In this document: piece after piece, positions 18,531-28,827 of the stretch
Layout: every line of letters starts with the position of its first letter
Position numbering within the stretch: position 1 is the stretch's first letter
Source of the DNA: Acinetobacter lwoffii
GTDB taxonomy: Bacteria; Pseudomonadota; Gammaproteobacteria; Pseudomonadales; Moraxellaceae
Length of the DNA: 43,354 nt
NCBI GenBank assembly: GCA_013530545.1
Contig: SPVA01000065.1
Coordinates: 1-43,354, forward strand
Direction of reading: 5' to 3'
The notes under the pieces: model-generated
The model's database searches: none
What the model saw: only the letters and a program-made list of their open reading frames with translations
What the model was told of the DNA's origin: nothing
Translations under genes and position numbers: made by a program

Positions 18531-18688
18531 ATTTGTTTGAATAAACAACATTTAACAAATTTGTGTCAGGTACTGAAAAATAGTGGTCTTTAGCATTTTC
18601 GGATGCAAAATCATTCAGCTAATTACAACTATTTTTGAAATTTATAGTGAATATACGTTAAAAACCACCCGTCTCAACGAGCTTTTGA

Positions 18689-18717
18689 TTCAAACTTGCG
18701 GCCAATTCCATTACAAT
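18689..18717 (+). promoter_or_regulatory. Candidate sigma-70 promoter of gap
   Basis: TTCAAA (-35-like, 4 of 6) and TACAAT (-10-like, 5 of 6) are separated by 17 bp, about 50 bp upstream of the gap start codon. Confidence 0.5.
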
Positions 18718-18770
18718 TGTCGGGTTTAGAAATTTATGCTTAGATTTACAATTAATTAGAGGACGTATCT

Positions 18771-20228
18771 GTGAGCAAAGACACTATTGTTGCCCTCCAT
18801 GCAGAACACCAAGGTCGCTGGAAAAACCGTGAAGAACTTGCGGAACGTATGATTGCCCTTGTTGGCCAGTTATATCGTGAAAAAAATATTGTAGCTACAG
18901 TTTATGGTCGCTCTTTAATTAACCGCTCTGTGATTCAGATTTTGAAAGCACACCGTCGTACTCGCGTACTAGACGTTGAACTTTCTGTAGTTGATACTTT
19001 CCCAATTCTTGAAGCATTGGTGAAAGTAGACAACATCGGTTCTGCTGAAGTTGATCTGGGTAAACTTGCTGTTGAATTTAAAGAAAAAGGCGGCGACATC
19101 GATGCATTTGTTGCAGACGCTGTTAAATCGATCGAAGGTAATGCTGCTGCTGTAGAACATAAAGATGTGGTTCTTTATGGTTTCGGTCGTATTGGTCGTA
19201 TCCTGGCGCGTTTGATGATTGGTCAATCAGGTCTGGGTCGTGGTCTTAGCCTAAAAGCAATCGTTGTTCGTAAATCATCTGATGGTGATTTGGAAAAACG
19301 TGCTTCTTTACTTCGTCGTGACTCTATTCACGGTCCATTTGCAGGCACAATTTCTGTAGATGAAGAAAACGAAGCAATCATTGCCAACGGTAACTTCATC
19401 AAAGTGATTTATGCTTCTAATCCTTCTGAAGTAGATTACACTGCATACGGTATCAACAATGCACTTGTGATCGACAACACAGGTAAATGGCGTGATGCTG
19501 AAGGTCTTGCTCAACACCTTAAATGCCCGGGCGCTGCTCGTGTGATTCTGACTGCACCTGGTAAAGGTGACATGAAGAACGTAGTTTACGGTGTAAACCA
19601 AGCTGACATCCTTGATGAAGATACGATCATCTCTGCTGCAAGCTGTACGACTAATGCCATTACACCTACGTTGAAAGTATTGCATGACAAATACACAGTA
19701 TTGAATGGTCATGTTGAAACAGTTCACTCGTTCACGAACGACCAGAACTTGATCGACAACTACCATAAAGCTGACCGTCGTGGTCGTGCTGCTACACTGA
19801 ACATGGTCATTACTGAAACTGGCGCAGCGAAAGCAGTAGCGAAAGCGCTTCCAGCTCTTCAAGGTAAATTGACAGGTAACTCTGTACGTGTACCTACACC
19901 AAACGTATCTCTTGCGATTCTTAACCTGACTTTAGGTCAAGACGTTGATCGTGATGAAGTGAACGAATACATTCGTCAGATTTCAATCGGTTCTAGCCTG
20001 CAAGGTCAAATTGGTTATACCAACTCGACTGAAGTGGTATCTTCTGACTTTATCGGTTCACGCACTGCAGGTGTATTTGACGCGCAAGCAACGATCACTT
20101 CAGGCAACCGTTTAACTGCTTATGTTTGGTACGATAACGAAGTGGGTTATAGTTGCCAAGTATTACGTATTGCTGAACAAATGGGTGGCGTAAGCTATCC
20201 AAAAATTCCTGCTGAAACTAATGCATAA
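18771..20228 (+). CDS. gap: Glyceraldehyde-3-phosphate dehydrogenase, long form
   Basis: A 485-aa GAPDH that interconverts glyceraldehyde-3-phosphate and 1,3-bisphosphoglycerate. The Rossmann motif GFGRIGR begins only near residue 135, so the protein has an N-terminal extension of about 130 residues compared with the usual 330-aa enzyme. This is the long class seen in Acinetobacter and relatives. The catalytic cysteine is C292 in SAASCTTNAITP, followed by HSFTNDQNLIDNYHKADRRGRA and the C-terminal VWYDNEVGYSCQ. It starts with GTG behind a GAGGA site. Acinetobacter generally lacks the classical upper glycolytic pathway, so a gluconeogenic role is likely, from knowledge of the genus. A strong terminator follows. 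Confidence 0.94.
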   Translation: MSKDTIVALHAEHQGRWKNREELAERMIALVGQLYREKNIVATVYGRSLINRSVIQILKAHRRTRVLDVELSVVDTFPILEALVKVDNIGSAEVDLGKLAVEFKEKGGDIDAFVADAVKSIEGNAAAVEHKDVVLYGFGRIGRILARLMIGQSGLGRGLSLKAIVVRKSSDGDLEKRASLLRRDSIHGPFAGTISVDEENEAIIANGNFIKVIYASNPSEVDYTAYGINNALVIDNTGKWRDAEGLAQHLKCPGAARVILTAPGKGDMKNVVYGVNQADILDEDTIISAASCTTNAITPTLKVLHDKYTVLNGHVETVHSFTNDQNLIDNYHKADRRGRAATLNMVITETGAAKAVAKALPALQGKLTGNSVRVPTPNVSLAILNLTLGQDVDRDEVNEYIRQISIGSSLQGQIGYTNSTEVVSSDFIGSRTAGVFDAQATITSGNRLTAYVWYDNEVGYSCQVLRIAEQMGGVSYPKIPAETNA

Positions 20229-20241
20229 TTAGTATTTAGCT

Positions 20242-20274
20242 AAAAAAAGAGCCTCATTTGAGGCTCTTTTTTTA
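20242..20274 (+). terminator. Terminator of gap
   Basis: AAAGAGCCTCA / TGAGGCTCTTT is an 11-bp near-perfect stem flanked by A and T tracts, directly after the stop codon. Confidence 0.9.
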
Positions 20275-20353
20275 TGATTTTTTTATTTAAAGCAGACTTT
20301 TTAATCTAATAAGAATCAATAAATCTGCTTGCTGGCAAAATATTAATCTGATA

Positions 20354-20390
20354 ACTTACAAAGAGTAAGTATATTAAAATGAGTAAGTAA
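20354..20390. promoter_or_regulatory. Candidate HxlR operator
   Basis: ACTTAC-AAAGA-GTAAGT is a 6-bp inverted repeat. Its right part, GAGTAAGTA, occurs again exactly 18 bp downstream (20363-20371 and 20381-20389). The cluster lies 24-60 bp before the hxlR-like start codon, where an autoregulatory operator would be expected. Confidence 0.45.
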
Positions 20391-20413
20391 TAAAAAATAT
20401 TGCGAGAAATAGT

Positions 20414-20788
20414 ATGACAAATTATGCAATCAGCCCATTATTAGGTCAGGTTTTATCAACTGAATGTCCATCACGTGAAATATTGGAACACCTTGCCAAT
20501 AAATGGTCGGTCTTGGTTTTGCGTTGTTTAAGTGAAGGGGTGCATCGTTTCAGTGAACTGAAACAGCGCATTGAAGGGGTAAGTGAAAAGATGTTGTCCC
20601 AGACTTTAAAAATGCTGGAGCAGGATGGTTTTATTCTCAGAACAGTTTATCCGGTGGTGCCGCCAAAAGTGGAATATCAATTGACGATTACCGGTTCACA
20701 AGCGGCTGAAAAAATCATGTATTTAATTGGCTGGATTGAAAAAAGTCTGCCAGATATTTTAGAACATAAACAAAATGTTATTAAATAG
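20414..20788 (+). CDS. HxlR family transcriptional regulator
   Basis: A 124-aa winged-helix regulator. The family pattern CPSREILEHLANKWSVLVLRCL (C18 at its start) is followed by FSELKQRIEGVSEKMLSQTLKMLEQDGFI (recognition helix) and the wing VPPKVEYQLT. The early cysteine next to proline is where HxlR-type redox and electrophile sensors such as YodB and HypR carry their reactive thiol, so thiol sensing is possible. HxlR regulators usually control an adjacent oxidoreductase gene, but none is present here: gap lies upstream with its own terminator and obgE lies 409 bp downstream. Repeats in front of the gene suggest autoregulation. Confidence 0.88.
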   Translation: MTNYAISPLLGQVLSTECPSREILEHLANKWSVLVLRCLSEGVHRFSELKQRIEGVSEKMLSQTLKMLEQDGFILRTVYPVVPPKVEYQLTITGSQAAEKIMYLIGWIEKSLPDILEHKQNVIK

Positions 20789-21197
20789 TTTTCATTAAAT
20801 GGCAGGAATGCAGTGTTTGTGAAAATACAAAATTTGGACTTATCTTGGTTTATATAAAATACTGATTTTAAAAGGTGTCTGCATCAGAATATCTTCTTGT
20901 GAACACGGCTTTTGAAAAATTTACTCCTCTATAAATTATTTTAAAAATCATTAAGAAATTCACAAAAAGAATTTCCAAAATAGGGGATAGTACTAGGGCA
21001 AAAGCGCTTGATTTCCTACCACTTCTTTTCCATCTTTTAAGTATTCTTTTTCCAAATCTATGCCTTGAATAGATCAAATAAACTTGGTGAGAAAACGACT
21101 AACTAAGATTTATGGGATTGCTGCATAATTCTATTCGAGAAATTCTTTAAAATATGGCAGAATATGGGGTTTTAAAAGTTTTTAGAGGATTGGCAAT
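20789..21197. other. Intergenic region between the HxlR gene and obgE
   Basis: This AT-rich stretch should contain the obgE promoter. An open frame on the minus strand (20868-21077) begins with TTG, lacks a ribosome binding site and has a non-protein-like composition, so I do not call it. No strong terminator or RNA structure is evident. Confidence 0.5.
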
Positions 21198-22415
21198 ATG
21201 CGCTTTGTTGATGAAGCAGTCATTACCGTAGAGGCTGGCGACGGTGGCAATGGCGTAGCCAGTTTTCGCCGTGAAAAATTCGTGCCATTTGGTGGTCCAG
21301 ATGGTGGTGATGGTGGTCGTGGCGGCAGCATTTATATTCAGGCTGACGACGACACCAGTACGCTAGTTGATTATCGTTATACACGTAAATATCGTGCAGA
21401 ACGAGCAAAAAATGGCCGTGGGGCGAACTGTGCTGGTCGTGGCGGTGAAGATACCGTATTAAAAGTTCCGGTAGGAACAACAATTGTAGATGTTGAGTCT
21501 GGTGACATTATTGGCGACTTGATCGAAGACGGTCAACGCGTGAAAGTTGCAGCAGGCGGTGATGGTGGTTTAGGTAATACCCACTTTAAATCATCGACCA
21601 ACCGTTCACCACGTAAGTGTACGCATGGTCAAAAAGGCGAATTCCGTGAAATCCGTCTAGAGCTTAAAGTTCTGGCAGATGTCGGCTTGCTGGGTATGCC
21701 AAATGCGGGTAAATCAACCTTCATTCGTGCTGTATCAGCGGCAAAACCAAAAGTTGCAGATTATCCATTTACCACCATGGTGCCAAATCTGGGTGTGGTC
21801 GATGCTGACAGTCACCGTTCATTCGTGATGGCGGATATTCCAGGTCTGATCGAAGGTGCATCTGAAGGTGCAGGTCTTGGGATTCGCTTTCTGAAGCATT
21901 TGGCGCGTACCCGTATCTTGTTGCATATAGTTGACGTACAACCGATTGATGGCTCAGATCCGGCACATAATGCCAAAGCAATTATGAAAGAGTTAGAAAA
22001 CTTCTCCCCAACGCTTTCAAAACTGCCGATCGTATTGGTGCTGAACAAAGTCGATCAGTTGGCCGAAGAAACCCGTGAAGAATGGTGTACCCATATTCTT
22101 GAAGAATTGCAGTGGGAAGGGCCGGTTTTTGAAACTTCTGGCTTAACGGCTGAAGGCACCAAAGACGTGGTTTACTACCTGATGGATCAGATCGAAGAGC
22201 AACGTGAACGCGAAACTGAAGATCCAGAATATGCAGCAGAAATGAAAGCATTCCGTGATCAGCTTGAAGCTGAAACACGAGAACAAACCATCGCTGCAAA
22301 AGAAGCGTATCGTGAGATGCGTCGTCAGCAACGTCTTGCCGGTATTCTAGGCGATGACGAAGATGATGAAGATGGCGATGATGATAGTGATGTGGAAGTG
22401 TACTACGTACGCTAA
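21198..22415 (+). CDS. obgE: Obg family GTPase
   Basis: A 405-aa essential GTPase linked to 50S ribosome assembly and stress control. The N-terminal OBG domain (residues 1-158) is glycine-rich ([27 protein letters not shown]). The G domain carries G1 GMPNAGKST near residue 167, switch [18 protein letters not shown] near 213 and the G4 motif NKVDQ near 283. The C-terminal tail is very acidic (a run of Asp/Glu before VEVYYVR), as in other gammaproteobacteria. AGAGGA precedes the start. proB follows after 27 bp, so the two are probably co-transcribed. rplU and rpmA, often upstream of obgE elsewhere, are not here. Confidence 0.96.
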   Translation: MRFVDEAVITVEAGDGGNGVASFRREKFVPFGGPDGGDGGRGGSIYIQADDDTSTLVDYRYTRKYRAERAKNGRGANCAGRGGEDTVLKVPVGTTIVDVESGDIIGDLIEDGQRVKVAAGGDGGLGNTHFKSSTNRSPRKCTHGQKGEFREIRLELKVLADVGLLGMPNAGKSTFIRAVSAAKPKVADYPFTTMVPNLGVVDADSHRSFVMADIPGLIEGASEGAGLGIRFLKHLARTRILLHIVDVQPIDGSDPAHNAKAIMKELENFSPTLSKLPIVLVLNKVDQLAEETREEWCTHILEELQWEGPVFETSGLTAEGTKDVVYYLMDQIEEQRERETEDPEYAAEMKAFRDQLEAETREQTIAAKEAYREMRRQQRLAGILGDDEDDEDGDDDSDVEVYYVR

Positions 22416-22442
22416 TCTCTGAGAGAAGAGTCTGAGGACAAG

Positions 22443-23576
22443 ATGATAGAAGTGGTAGATGGGCAGCGTCAGCTCAAGGGTTGTAAACGAATCGTTGTTA
22501 AAATCGGATCATCTTTACTCACAGCAAACGGACAAGGTTTAGATTTAGATGCCATCTCGCATTGGGCGGGACAAATCGCAGATCTACACAATGCAGGACA
22601 CGAGATTATTTTGGTGTCTTCCGGTGCTGTGGCTGAAGGTATGGTGCGAATGAAACTTGAGAATCGACCCACCGATCTACCCAGTCTTCAGGCTTGTGCT
22701 GCCATCGGTCAAATGGGCCTGATTCATACCTGGTCAAGCGTACTTGAGAAACACCAGATTCGAACTGCGCAGGTATTGTTAACCCATGATGATCTGGCAG
22801 ATCGTCGTCGCTACCTCAACTCATGTGATGCCTTACAGAACCTGATTGATTGGCGCGTGATTCCGGTGATTAATGAAAATGATACCGTGTCTACTGACGA
22901 AATTCGCTTTGGTGATAACGACACGCTTGCTGCCATGGTGGCTGGTCAGGTGCATGCAGATCTTCTGATTATCTTAACGGATCAGGAAGGGATGTTTGAC
23001 TCAGATCCGCGGTCTAATCCGGATGCCAAACTGTTCCATACTGTACGTGCGATGGATGAAAGTCTGTTTGATATGGCCGGTGGCGGTGGTAAGTTTGGTC
23101 GTGGTGGTATGCTCACCAAAGTTCGTGCTGCACGTCTGGCCGCAAAATCGGGTTGTCCGACCTTAATTGCAAGCGGTGATAGTGATGGGGTTTTATCACG
23201 TCTGATGGCTGGCGAATTGTTAGGTACCTTGTTTGTCACTGACAAAGACCGGATGACAGCGCATCAGCAATGGTTGGCGGCTCACTTGCAAACCGCAGGT
23301 CGTTTGGTGATTGATGATGGTGCAGTAAAAGCTATTAAAGACAATCATCGCAGCTTATTGCCTGTAGGGGTGAAAGCGGTTGAGGGCCATTTCGAACGCG
23401 GTGATGTGGTTGAATGTGTCGACACACAAGGTCACCGGATTGCGGTCGGTCGTGTTAATTTTAGTTCGCGTTCGGCCGATATTGTCCGTGGTCTGGCATC
23501 AGATAAAGTGCATCAAGTTTTGGGTGAAGCTCGTTCACTAGAAATGATTCATCGCAATCATATGGCGATCTACTAA
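22443..23576 (+). CDS. proB: Glutamate 5-kinase
   Basis: A 377-aa enzyme that phosphorylates L-glutamate in the first step of proline synthesis and is normally feedback-inhibited by proline. The amino-acid kinase domain (residues 10-260) starts with [11 protein letters not shown] and contains [36 protein letters not shown] and the [19 protein letters not shown] loop. A C-terminal PUA domain (about 285-365) matches the E. coli layout. proA is not adjacent. It follows obgE in a likely two-gene operon and ends at a strong terminator. Confidence 0.95.
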   Translation: MIEVVDGQRQLKGCKRIVVKIGSSLLTANGQGLDLDAISHWAGQIADLHNAGHEIILVSSGAVAEGMVRMKLENRPTDLPSLQACAAIGQMGLIHTWSSVLEKHQIRTAQVLLTHDDLADRRRYLNSCDALQNLIDWRVIPVINENDTVSTDEIRFGDNDTLAAMVAGQVHADLLIILTDQEGMFDSDPRSNPDAKLFHTVRAMDESLFDMAGGGGKFGRGGMLTKVRAARLAAKSGCPTLIASGDSDGVLSRLMAGELLGTLFVTDKDRMTAHQQWLAAHLQTAGRLVIDDGAVKAIKDNHRSLLPVGVKAVEGHFERGDVVECVDTQGHRIAVGRVNFSSRSADIVRGLASDKVHQVLGEARSLEMIHRNHMAIY

Positions 23577-23610
23577 GTTATTCAGATTCAAGTTTAGAGA
23601 TTCAAAAAGT

Positions 23611-23632
23611 CCCGCTTTCGAGCGGGTTTTTT
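23611..23632 (+). terminator. Terminator of obgE-proB
   Basis: The GC-rich stem CCCGCT / AGCGGG with a TTCG tetraloop is followed by six T. Confidence 0.9.
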
Positions 23633-23650
23633 ATGACATTTTAATTAGAT

Positions 23651-24247
23651 TTATTTAATCCAGCCCATTCGAATTAAAGGCGAAAATAACCAATAATGAA
23701 TACCCAAAATAAAGTTTATGATTTGATTCTCATATTTCCACCACAGCGGCAAGCCAGCTAAATTTACTATTATTGCCATCAGGAATGCACCCAGCATATC
23801 AATTGGAAAATGCACACCGACATATACACGCGACCACGCTACCAGCCAAGCGGTCCAGATTAGAATTCTTCCCAAGTCTCGCTGCGGTGAAAAATAATAG
23901 GCGAAGGCAATCCCACTAAAAATACTCATATGGTTGCTGGGAAAAGAACCAGTCGGTGCATGTTCAATCAGGGTGCGGCCAACATCTATCACAAACGGGC
24001 GTGGGGTATTGAGTACCGCAGACAATACTTCACTCATCAATAATGTAATAGCTGTAAAGATGAAGGCTTTAATAATCCCTGTTTTTACTTCGTAACTACC
24101 ACGGAACCAGGCAATAGCAAAAATCAGCAAAAAAAGATAAACCAGGTCATGCGCAATCAGGGAGGCATAGTTGATCATCCAGATTGAGGCTTGGTCGGGT
24201 ACATTTAAGATATGAAACAGCTGAAGGTTCAGTTGGTCAAGGGACAT
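23651..24247 (-). CDS. PAP2 family phosphatase, undecaprenyl-diphosphatase-like
   Basis: A 198-aa inner membrane protein with five or six helices and the PAP2 phosphatase signature. The middle part SFPSNHMSIFSGIAFAYYF holds the PSxH motif, and SRVYVGVHFPIDMLGAFL holds the final SRxxxxxHFxxD motif. The first element is replaced by TPRPFV (near residue 96). These proteins, such as BcrC, recycle undecaprenyl pyrophosphate for peptidoglycan synthesis. I prefer the ATG of MSLDQLNLQ to the in-frame TTG seven codons upstream, although neither has a strong ribosome binding site. A role in lipid carrier recycling is likely but not proved. Confidence 0.85.
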   Translation of the reverse strand: MSLDQLNLQLFHILNVPDQASIWMINYASLIAHDLVYLFLLIFAIAWFRGSYEVKTGIIKAFIFTAITLLMSEVLSAVLNTPRPFVIDVGRTLIEHAPTGSFPSNHMSIFSGIAFAYYFSPQRDLGRILIWTAWLVAWSRVYVGVHFPIDMLGAFLMAIIVNLAGLPLWWKYENQIINFILGIHYWLFSPLIRMGWIK

Positions 24248-24356
24248 GAGCAGAGAGGACTGGAACAAATGTCCGTTACTCTAAACCGGTCAAGCCTCAA
24301 TTCCTACCTGAGTTTGTATGAATTTGTAGCCTTGCTTTTTAAAGAATATTCACATG

Positions 24357-24386
24357 ATAAAAAACCACTCAAAAGAGTGGTTCTTA
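24357..24386 (-). terminator. Terminator of the SIMPL-domain gene
   Basis: An 8-bp stem AACCACTC / GAGTGGTT with a four-base loop. On the minus strand it is followed by a T run, 25 bp beyond the stop codon. Confidence 0.85.
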
Positions 24387-24411
24387 AAAGTCCGAATAAT
24401 ATAATGAAGTC

Positions 24412-25116
24412 TTATTTAAACTGAATCGCCCCATTCGCGCTGACCGTCATTTGCGATTCGCCCGCCGCAACTTCCTGCTCAGGAACCGCCATATCAGCAG
24501 ATGCAGATTTCATCATGGCCATACGCGGTACTGGCTGTGGTGTATAATTGTTAGTATTCAGGTTTAAGTTCACCAGTTGATAACTCGGTTTGTTCCAGGT
24601 CTGAGTGAGTGCCTGTGCGCGTTGCTGGAAGTTTTTGGTGGCTTCAATCATCAGCTCGCTTTCAACTTTTTTACGCTTTTCGTCAGATACCTTGAAATTA
24701 ATTGACTGGGTTTGGAAGTGCTGTTGTAATTCAGCAATCAATTGAGATGTCGCTTTAAAATCTTTTGATTCTAGACGAATCTGGGCGCGACCACGCCATT
24801 CTTTCAGTTTGCGGTTATCATTGTCATAAATCGGGTAAGTGCTTTGCGCACCTGTCTCGATTTTCACAGTTGGATATTTGCGTGCTGTGGCGATCGCCTG
24901 ATTCATCAGCTGGTTAATTTGAGTGGCCAGTTCAGCCGGCTGTTTGTTGGATTTTTCAATATAAAGCACAGCATGCATTTCATCATTTGAGATTTCACGG
25001 CTAGCCTCTGCTGAAAGATTAACAACATTATAATTCAGAGATTCAGCAGGAGCTGCAAATGCGCCTGTGGCGAGGGTGCCGGCAAGGATCAAACTGGTAA
25101 GTGCTAAGAGACGCAT
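24412..25116 (-). CDS. SIMPL domain-containing (DUF541) periplasmic protein
   Basis: A 234-aa exported protein with a signal peptide (MRLLALTSLILAGTLATGAFA, cleavage before APAES). The mature part starts with LNYNVVNLSAEASREISNDEMHA, the opening beta-strand typical of SIMPL/DUF541 proteins, then a repeating alpha/beta pattern with YPIYDNDNRKLKEWRGRAQIRLESKDF. The C-terminus returns to MTVSANGAIQF, also typical. Family members resemble the E. coli oxidative-stress-associated protein YggE, but no molecular function is established. The tail has a Met/Ala-rich linker near residues 195-215. Confidence 0.85.
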   Translation of the reverse strand: MRLLALTSLILAGTLATGAFAAPAESLNYNVVNLSAEASREISNDEMHAVLYIEKSNKQPAELATQINQLMNQAIATARKYPTVKIETGAQSTYPIYDNDNRKLKEWRGRAQIRLESKDFKATSQLIAELQQHFQTQSINFKVSDEKRKKVESELMIEATKNFQQRAQALTQTWNKPSYQLVNLNLNTNNYTPQPVPRMAMMKSASADMAVPEQEVAAGESQMTVSANGAIQFK

Positions 25117-25592
25117 GAAATTGTCCTGTTTTTCTTAAAATTGGCCATCTAGGCCGTTGTTAAAATATTAAATCTCAATTGTGATCTTTTTACGAAATAT
25201 TTGTCGTAAGAGTGTTAAATTTTCTTTAATTTTATCTCATTATTTAATTTATATTTATTTTTAATAATTAAATGCTTAATGAATAATTTTGAGACTGATT
25301 ACCTGAATGTCGCCTGCGCTACAAAAAAGCATAAAAGAACACGCTTTTCTTTCTGCTGTCACACTGTAAGATGATGATTTAGGGGATGGATTAGCATGAT
25401 GTTTTTTTTCGATAAAGATTAGGACAAAATGTGACTGAAAGTTGTTTATTTTCCTGAAAAATTCGGTATCATCCGCCTCCTAGTTATTCGAATACAAAAC
25501 TGCTAGCTAGAACCTTTTATAAAGCGCCGAGTCAAAGGACCAAACGTCACCAGACTTATTTCTTTCACCCATATCAGAGATGGTAATTCGAT
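25117..25592. other. Divergent promoter region of the SIMPL gene and dat-ddc
   Basis: These 476 bp hold the promoters for two divergent units. TATCAT at about 25468, about 19 nt downstream of TTGTTT, is a weak candidate promoter for dat, which would give a leader of roughly 120 nt. A 20-codon frame begins at 25307 but has no convincing ribosome binding site. I see no recognised riboswitch. Confidence 0.35.
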
Positions 25593-26966
25593 ATGAGCGT
25601 TACTTCTGTAAACCCTGCCACCAATTCCACAAACGAATACTACTTGACTCGCCAAAGTCAGATGGAATCGAATGTGCGTAGTTATCCACGTAAATTACCG
25701 TTAGCGATAGCGAAAGCACAAGGTTGCTGGGTTACCGATGTTGAAGGTACTGAGTACCTTGATTGTTTAGCTGGGGCAGGGACGTTGGCTTTAGGCCATA
25801 ATCATCCTGCAGTCATTCAAAGTATCCAGGATACGATTGCAAGCGGTTTACCATTGCATACGCTGGATCTTACTACTCCTTTAAAAGATGCTTTTACTGA
25901 AGCACTTCTTTCTTATCTTCCAGGTGGCCAAGAAGAGTACTGCTTGCAGTTCTGTGGTCCATCCGGTGCAGATGCAACCGAAGCTGCGATTAAACTGGCG
26001 AAAACCTTTACCGGTCGTAGCTCAGTGATCAGCTTCTCTGGCGGCTACCACGGTATGACTCATGGTGCATTGGCAATGACAGGTAACCTGTCTGCGAAAA
26101 ATGCAGTGAACGGCTTGATGCCGGGTGTACAGTTTATGCCGTATCCGCATGAATACCGTTGCCCATTGGGTCTTGGCGGTGAAGCGGGTGTTGATGCCCT
26201 GACTTACTACTTTGAAAACTTCATTGAAGATGTAGAAAGTGGTGTGACCAAACCTGCAGCTGTGATTCTTGAAGCGATTCAGGGTGAAGGTGGTGTGGTA
26301 ACTGCACCAGTAAAATGGTTGCAAAAAATCCGTGAAGTGACTGAAAAACACAACATCGTGTTGATTCTTGATGAAGTTCAGGCTGGTTTCGCACGTTCAG
26401 GCAAAATGTTTGCATTCGAACACGCAGGTATCGAACCTGATGTTGTAGTGATGTCTAAAGCCGTAGGTGGTAGCTTGCCGCTTGCAGTCTTAGGTATTAA
26501 ACGCAAGTTCGATGCATGGCAACCTGCTGGTCATACCGGTACTTTCCGTGGTAACCAATTGGCGATGGGTACAGGTCTTGCAACGATCAATACCATTAAA
26601 GAACAGAACCTGGCGCAAAATGCACAAGAGCGTGGTGATTTCCTGCAAGCTGAATTGAAAAAACTGGCTGCTGAATTCCCATGTATCGGTAACGTGCGTG
26701 GCCGTGGTCTGATGATCGGTGTTGAAATCGTAGATGAGCGCAAAGATGCGGATCATATGGGTTCTTTGCCTGCTGATGGTCAGTTGGCTGCAGCGATCCA
26801 AACCGCTTGTTTCAACAATAAATTATTGCTTGAGAAAGGTGGTCGTAACGGTACAGTGATTCGTTTACTTTGCCCGTTGATCATTACTCAAGACGAATGT
26901 GTTGAAGTGATTGCTCGTTTCAAAAAATCGGTTGCTGAAGCACTAGTTGCAGTTCGAGGCGCATAA
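25593..26966 (+). CDS. dat: L-2,4-diaminobutyrate--2-oxoglutarate aminotransferase
   Basis: A 457-aa class III PLP-dependent aminotransferase that makes L-2,4-diaminobutyrate from aspartate semialdehyde and glutamate. Landmarks include [15 protein letters not shown] near residue 57, [18 protein letters not shown] near 127, [17 protein letters not shown] near 148, [14 protein letters not shown] near 255 and the PLP lysine in VVMSKAVGG near 289. The adjacent decarboxylase begins 3 bp after its stop, so the pair is a two-gene unit for 1,3-diaminopropane, a polyamine typical of Acinetobacter. Substrate is inferred from the partner gene and the known dat-ddc arrangement. Confidence 0.93.
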   Translation: MSVTSVNPATNSTNEYYLTRQSQMESNVRSYPRKLPLAIAKAQGCWVTDVEGTEYLDCLAGAGTLALGHNHPAVIQSIQDTIASGLPLHTLDLTTPLKDAFTEALLSYLPGGQEEYCLQFCGPSGADATEAAIKLAKTFTGRSSVISFSGGYHGMTHGALAMTGNLSAKNAVNGLMPGVQFMPYPHEYRCPLGLGGEAGVDALTYYFENFIEDVESGVTKPAAVILEAIQGEGGVVTAPVKWLQKIREVTEKHNIVLILDEVQAGFARSGKMFAFEHAGIEPDVVVMSKAVGGSLPLAVLGIKRKFDAWQPAGHTGTFRGNQLAMGTGLATINTIKEQNLAQNAQERGDFLQAELKKLAAEFPCIGNVRGRGLMIGVEIVDERKDADHMGSLPADGQLAAAIQTACFNNKLLLEKGGRNGTVIRLLCPLIITQDECVEVIARFKKSVAEALVAVRGA

Positions 26967-26969
26967 TTC

Positions 26970-28502
26970 ATGGTAGATTTCGCAGAACATCGTAAAGCGT
27001 TACTATGCAATGATGCTGCATCCATTGCTGACTATCAGGCTGGCATGGACCAAGCGACCAAAGCGGTTGCGGCATGGTTGCAAAACGACAAAATGTACAC
27101 TGGTGGCAGCATTAAAGAGCTACGCAGTGCGATTGCATTTAATCCTTCGAAAGAAGGTTTAGGTGTAGAAAAATCTCTTGAGCGTATGGTTGAGCTATTC
27201 CTCAATAAGAGCTTAAAAGTTCATCATCCGCACTCACTTGCGCATCTTCACTGTCCAACAATGGTGACCAGTCAGATCGCGGAAGTGCTGATTAACGCAA
27301 CCAACCAGTCAATGGACTCATGGGATCAAAGCCCGGCCGGTTCGTTGATGGAAGTTCAGCTGATTGACTGGTTACGTCAAAAAGTCGGCTATGGTGCGGG
27401 TCAGGCCGGTGTGTTCACTTCTGGTGGTACGCAGTCTAACTTGATGGGCGTATTGCTTGCGCGTGATGCTTGCATCGCGAAAAACTGGAAAGACGAAAAT
27501 GGTAATCCGTGGTCGGTTCAGCGCGATGGTATTCCTGCGGATGCGATGCGTAATGTCAAAGTCATCTGTTCTGAAAATGCACATTTCTCTGTGCAAAAGA
27601 ACATGGCGATGATGGGCATGGGCTTCCAGTCAGTGGTCACTGTTCCTGTGAATGAAAATGCACAGATGGACGTAGATGCACTGGAAAAAACCATGGCGCA
27701 TCTTCAGTCTGAAGGCAAGATCGTGGCATGTGTGGTGGCAACAGCGGGTACAACGGATGCTGGTGCGATTGATCCATTGAAAGCAATTCGTGAAATCACC
27801 AATAAATATGGCGCGTGGATGCACATCGATGCGGCATGGGGTGGTGCACTGATTCTATCCAATGACTATCGTTCTATGCTGGACGGGATTGAGCTGTCGG
27901 ATTCGATCACGCTTGATTTCCATAAGCATTATTTCCAGACCATTTCTTGTGGTGCGTTCTTGTTAAAAGATGAAGCGAACTACCGTTTCATGCATTATGA
28001 AGCTGAGTATCTGAACTCTGCCTATGATGAAGAACACGGCGTTCCGAATCTGGTGTCTAAGTCGCTACAAACCACGCGTCGTTTTGATGCTCTGAAATTG
28101 TGGATGACGGTGGAAGCACTGGGCGAAGAGCTTTATGGTTCGATGATCGATCATGGCGTGAAATTAACCCGTGATGTGGCAGACTACATTAAAGCGACTG
28201 ATGGTCTGGAGCTTCTGCTTGAGCCTCAATTCGCGTCTGTCTTGTTCCGTGTGGTTCCAGCGGGATATCCGGTTGAATTACTCGATACGCTCAATCAAAA
28301 CGTAGCAGACGAACTGTTTGCGCGTGGTGAAGCGAACATTGGTGTGACGAAAGTTGGTCAGGTTCAGTCTCTGAAAATGACTACTTTAAGCCCGGTTGCA
28401 ACGCTTGATAACGTGAAGAACTTGCTGGCATTAGTGCTTGCAGAAGCGGATCGTATCAAAGATTCAATCGCTGACGGTACTTATACGCCACCCATTGCAT
28501 AA
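26970..28502 (+). CDS. ddc: L-2,4-diaminobutyrate decarboxylase
   Basis: A 510-aa group II PLP-dependent decarboxylase that converts L-2,4-diaminobutyrate to 1,3-diaminopropane. Visible motifs are [17 protein letters not shown] near residue 90, [18 protein letters not shown] near 149, [13 protein letters not shown] near 287 and the PLP lysine in [10 protein letters not shown] near 313, all typical of this class. It is translated just after dat, with a 3-bp gap. 1,3-diaminopropane has been linked to surface motility and virulence in A. baumannii. A strong terminator ends the unit. Confidence 0.93.
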   Translation: MVDFAEHRKALLCNDAASIADYQAGMDQATKAVAAWLQNDKMYTGGSIKELRSAIAFNPSKEGLGVEKSLERMVELFLNKSLKVHHPHSLAHLHCPTMVTSQIAEVLINATNQSMDSWDQSPAGSLMEVQLIDWLRQKVGYGAGQAGVFTSGGTQSNLMGVLLARDACIAKNWKDENGNPWSVQRDGIPADAMRNVKVICSENAHFSVQKNMAMMGMGFQSVVTVPVNENAQMDVDALEKTMAHLQSEGKIVACVVATAGTTDAGAIDPLKAIREITNKYGAWMHIDAAWGGALILSNDYRSMLDGIELSDSITLDFHKHYFQTISCGAFLLKDEANYRFMHYEAEYLNSAYDEEHGVPNLVSKSLQTTRRFDALKLWMTVEALGEELYGSMIDHGVKLTRDVADYIKATDGLELLLEPQFASVLFRVVPAGYPVELLDTLNQNVADELFARGEANIGVTKVGQVQSLKMTTLSPVATLDNVKNLLALVLAEADRIKDSIADGTYTPPIA

Positions 28503-28517
28503 GTGATGGTGGTGTGA

Positions 28518-28548
28518 AAAAAAGGAGATCGAAATGATCTCCTTTTTT
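28518..28548 (+). terminator. Terminator of dat-ddc
   Basis: The stem AAAGGAGATC / GATCTCCTTT has a 5-nt loop and ends in a T run. Confidence 0.88.
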
Positions 28549-28628
28549 GTGCGCTTAAAAATAAAAAAAGGTCCTTTCCCAGATCGAAATTCCTCACAAA
28601 AACACGGAAGGTCTGAATCCCGTTTGGC

Positions 28629-28646
28629 CTGTTATTTATTTGTCAT
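28629..28646 (+). promoter_or_regulatory. Distal Pho box upstream of pstS
   Basis: CTGTTAT-TTAT-TTGTCAT fits the PhoB site of two 7-bp direct repeats spaced by 4 bp. It lies about 290 bp before pstS, and a TATGTA element follows about 6 bp later as a possible -10. The same 4-bp spacer (TTAT) is seen in the proximal box. The rest of the 389-bp gap after ddc shows no gene. Confidence 0.6.
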
Positions 28647-28827
28647 AGGCTTATGTAAAACTGGGGAGCAGGATTTATCCTGAGTTCAGGTTTATAAAAA
28701 TTGTTACATGTCATTGGTCTAAAATTTTTTAATGAAGTGAATGACAAAAAGAACTTAATCATTGAAATCCATAAAAATTTAATCAAGAAAAAACCGCTAG
28801 ATGAAAAATCACTAAATCGTAATAAAG

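Noticed and set aside
19308..19862. 184-codon frame antisense to gap
   Set aside because: A shadow of the strongly biased gap coding strand.
20868..21077. 69-codon minus-strand frame between the HxlR gene and obgE
   Set aside because: TTG start without a ribosome binding site and unnatural composition.
25307..25369. 20-codon frame in the dat upstream region, considered as a leader peptide
   Set aside because: No ribosome binding site and no attenuator-like structure after it.
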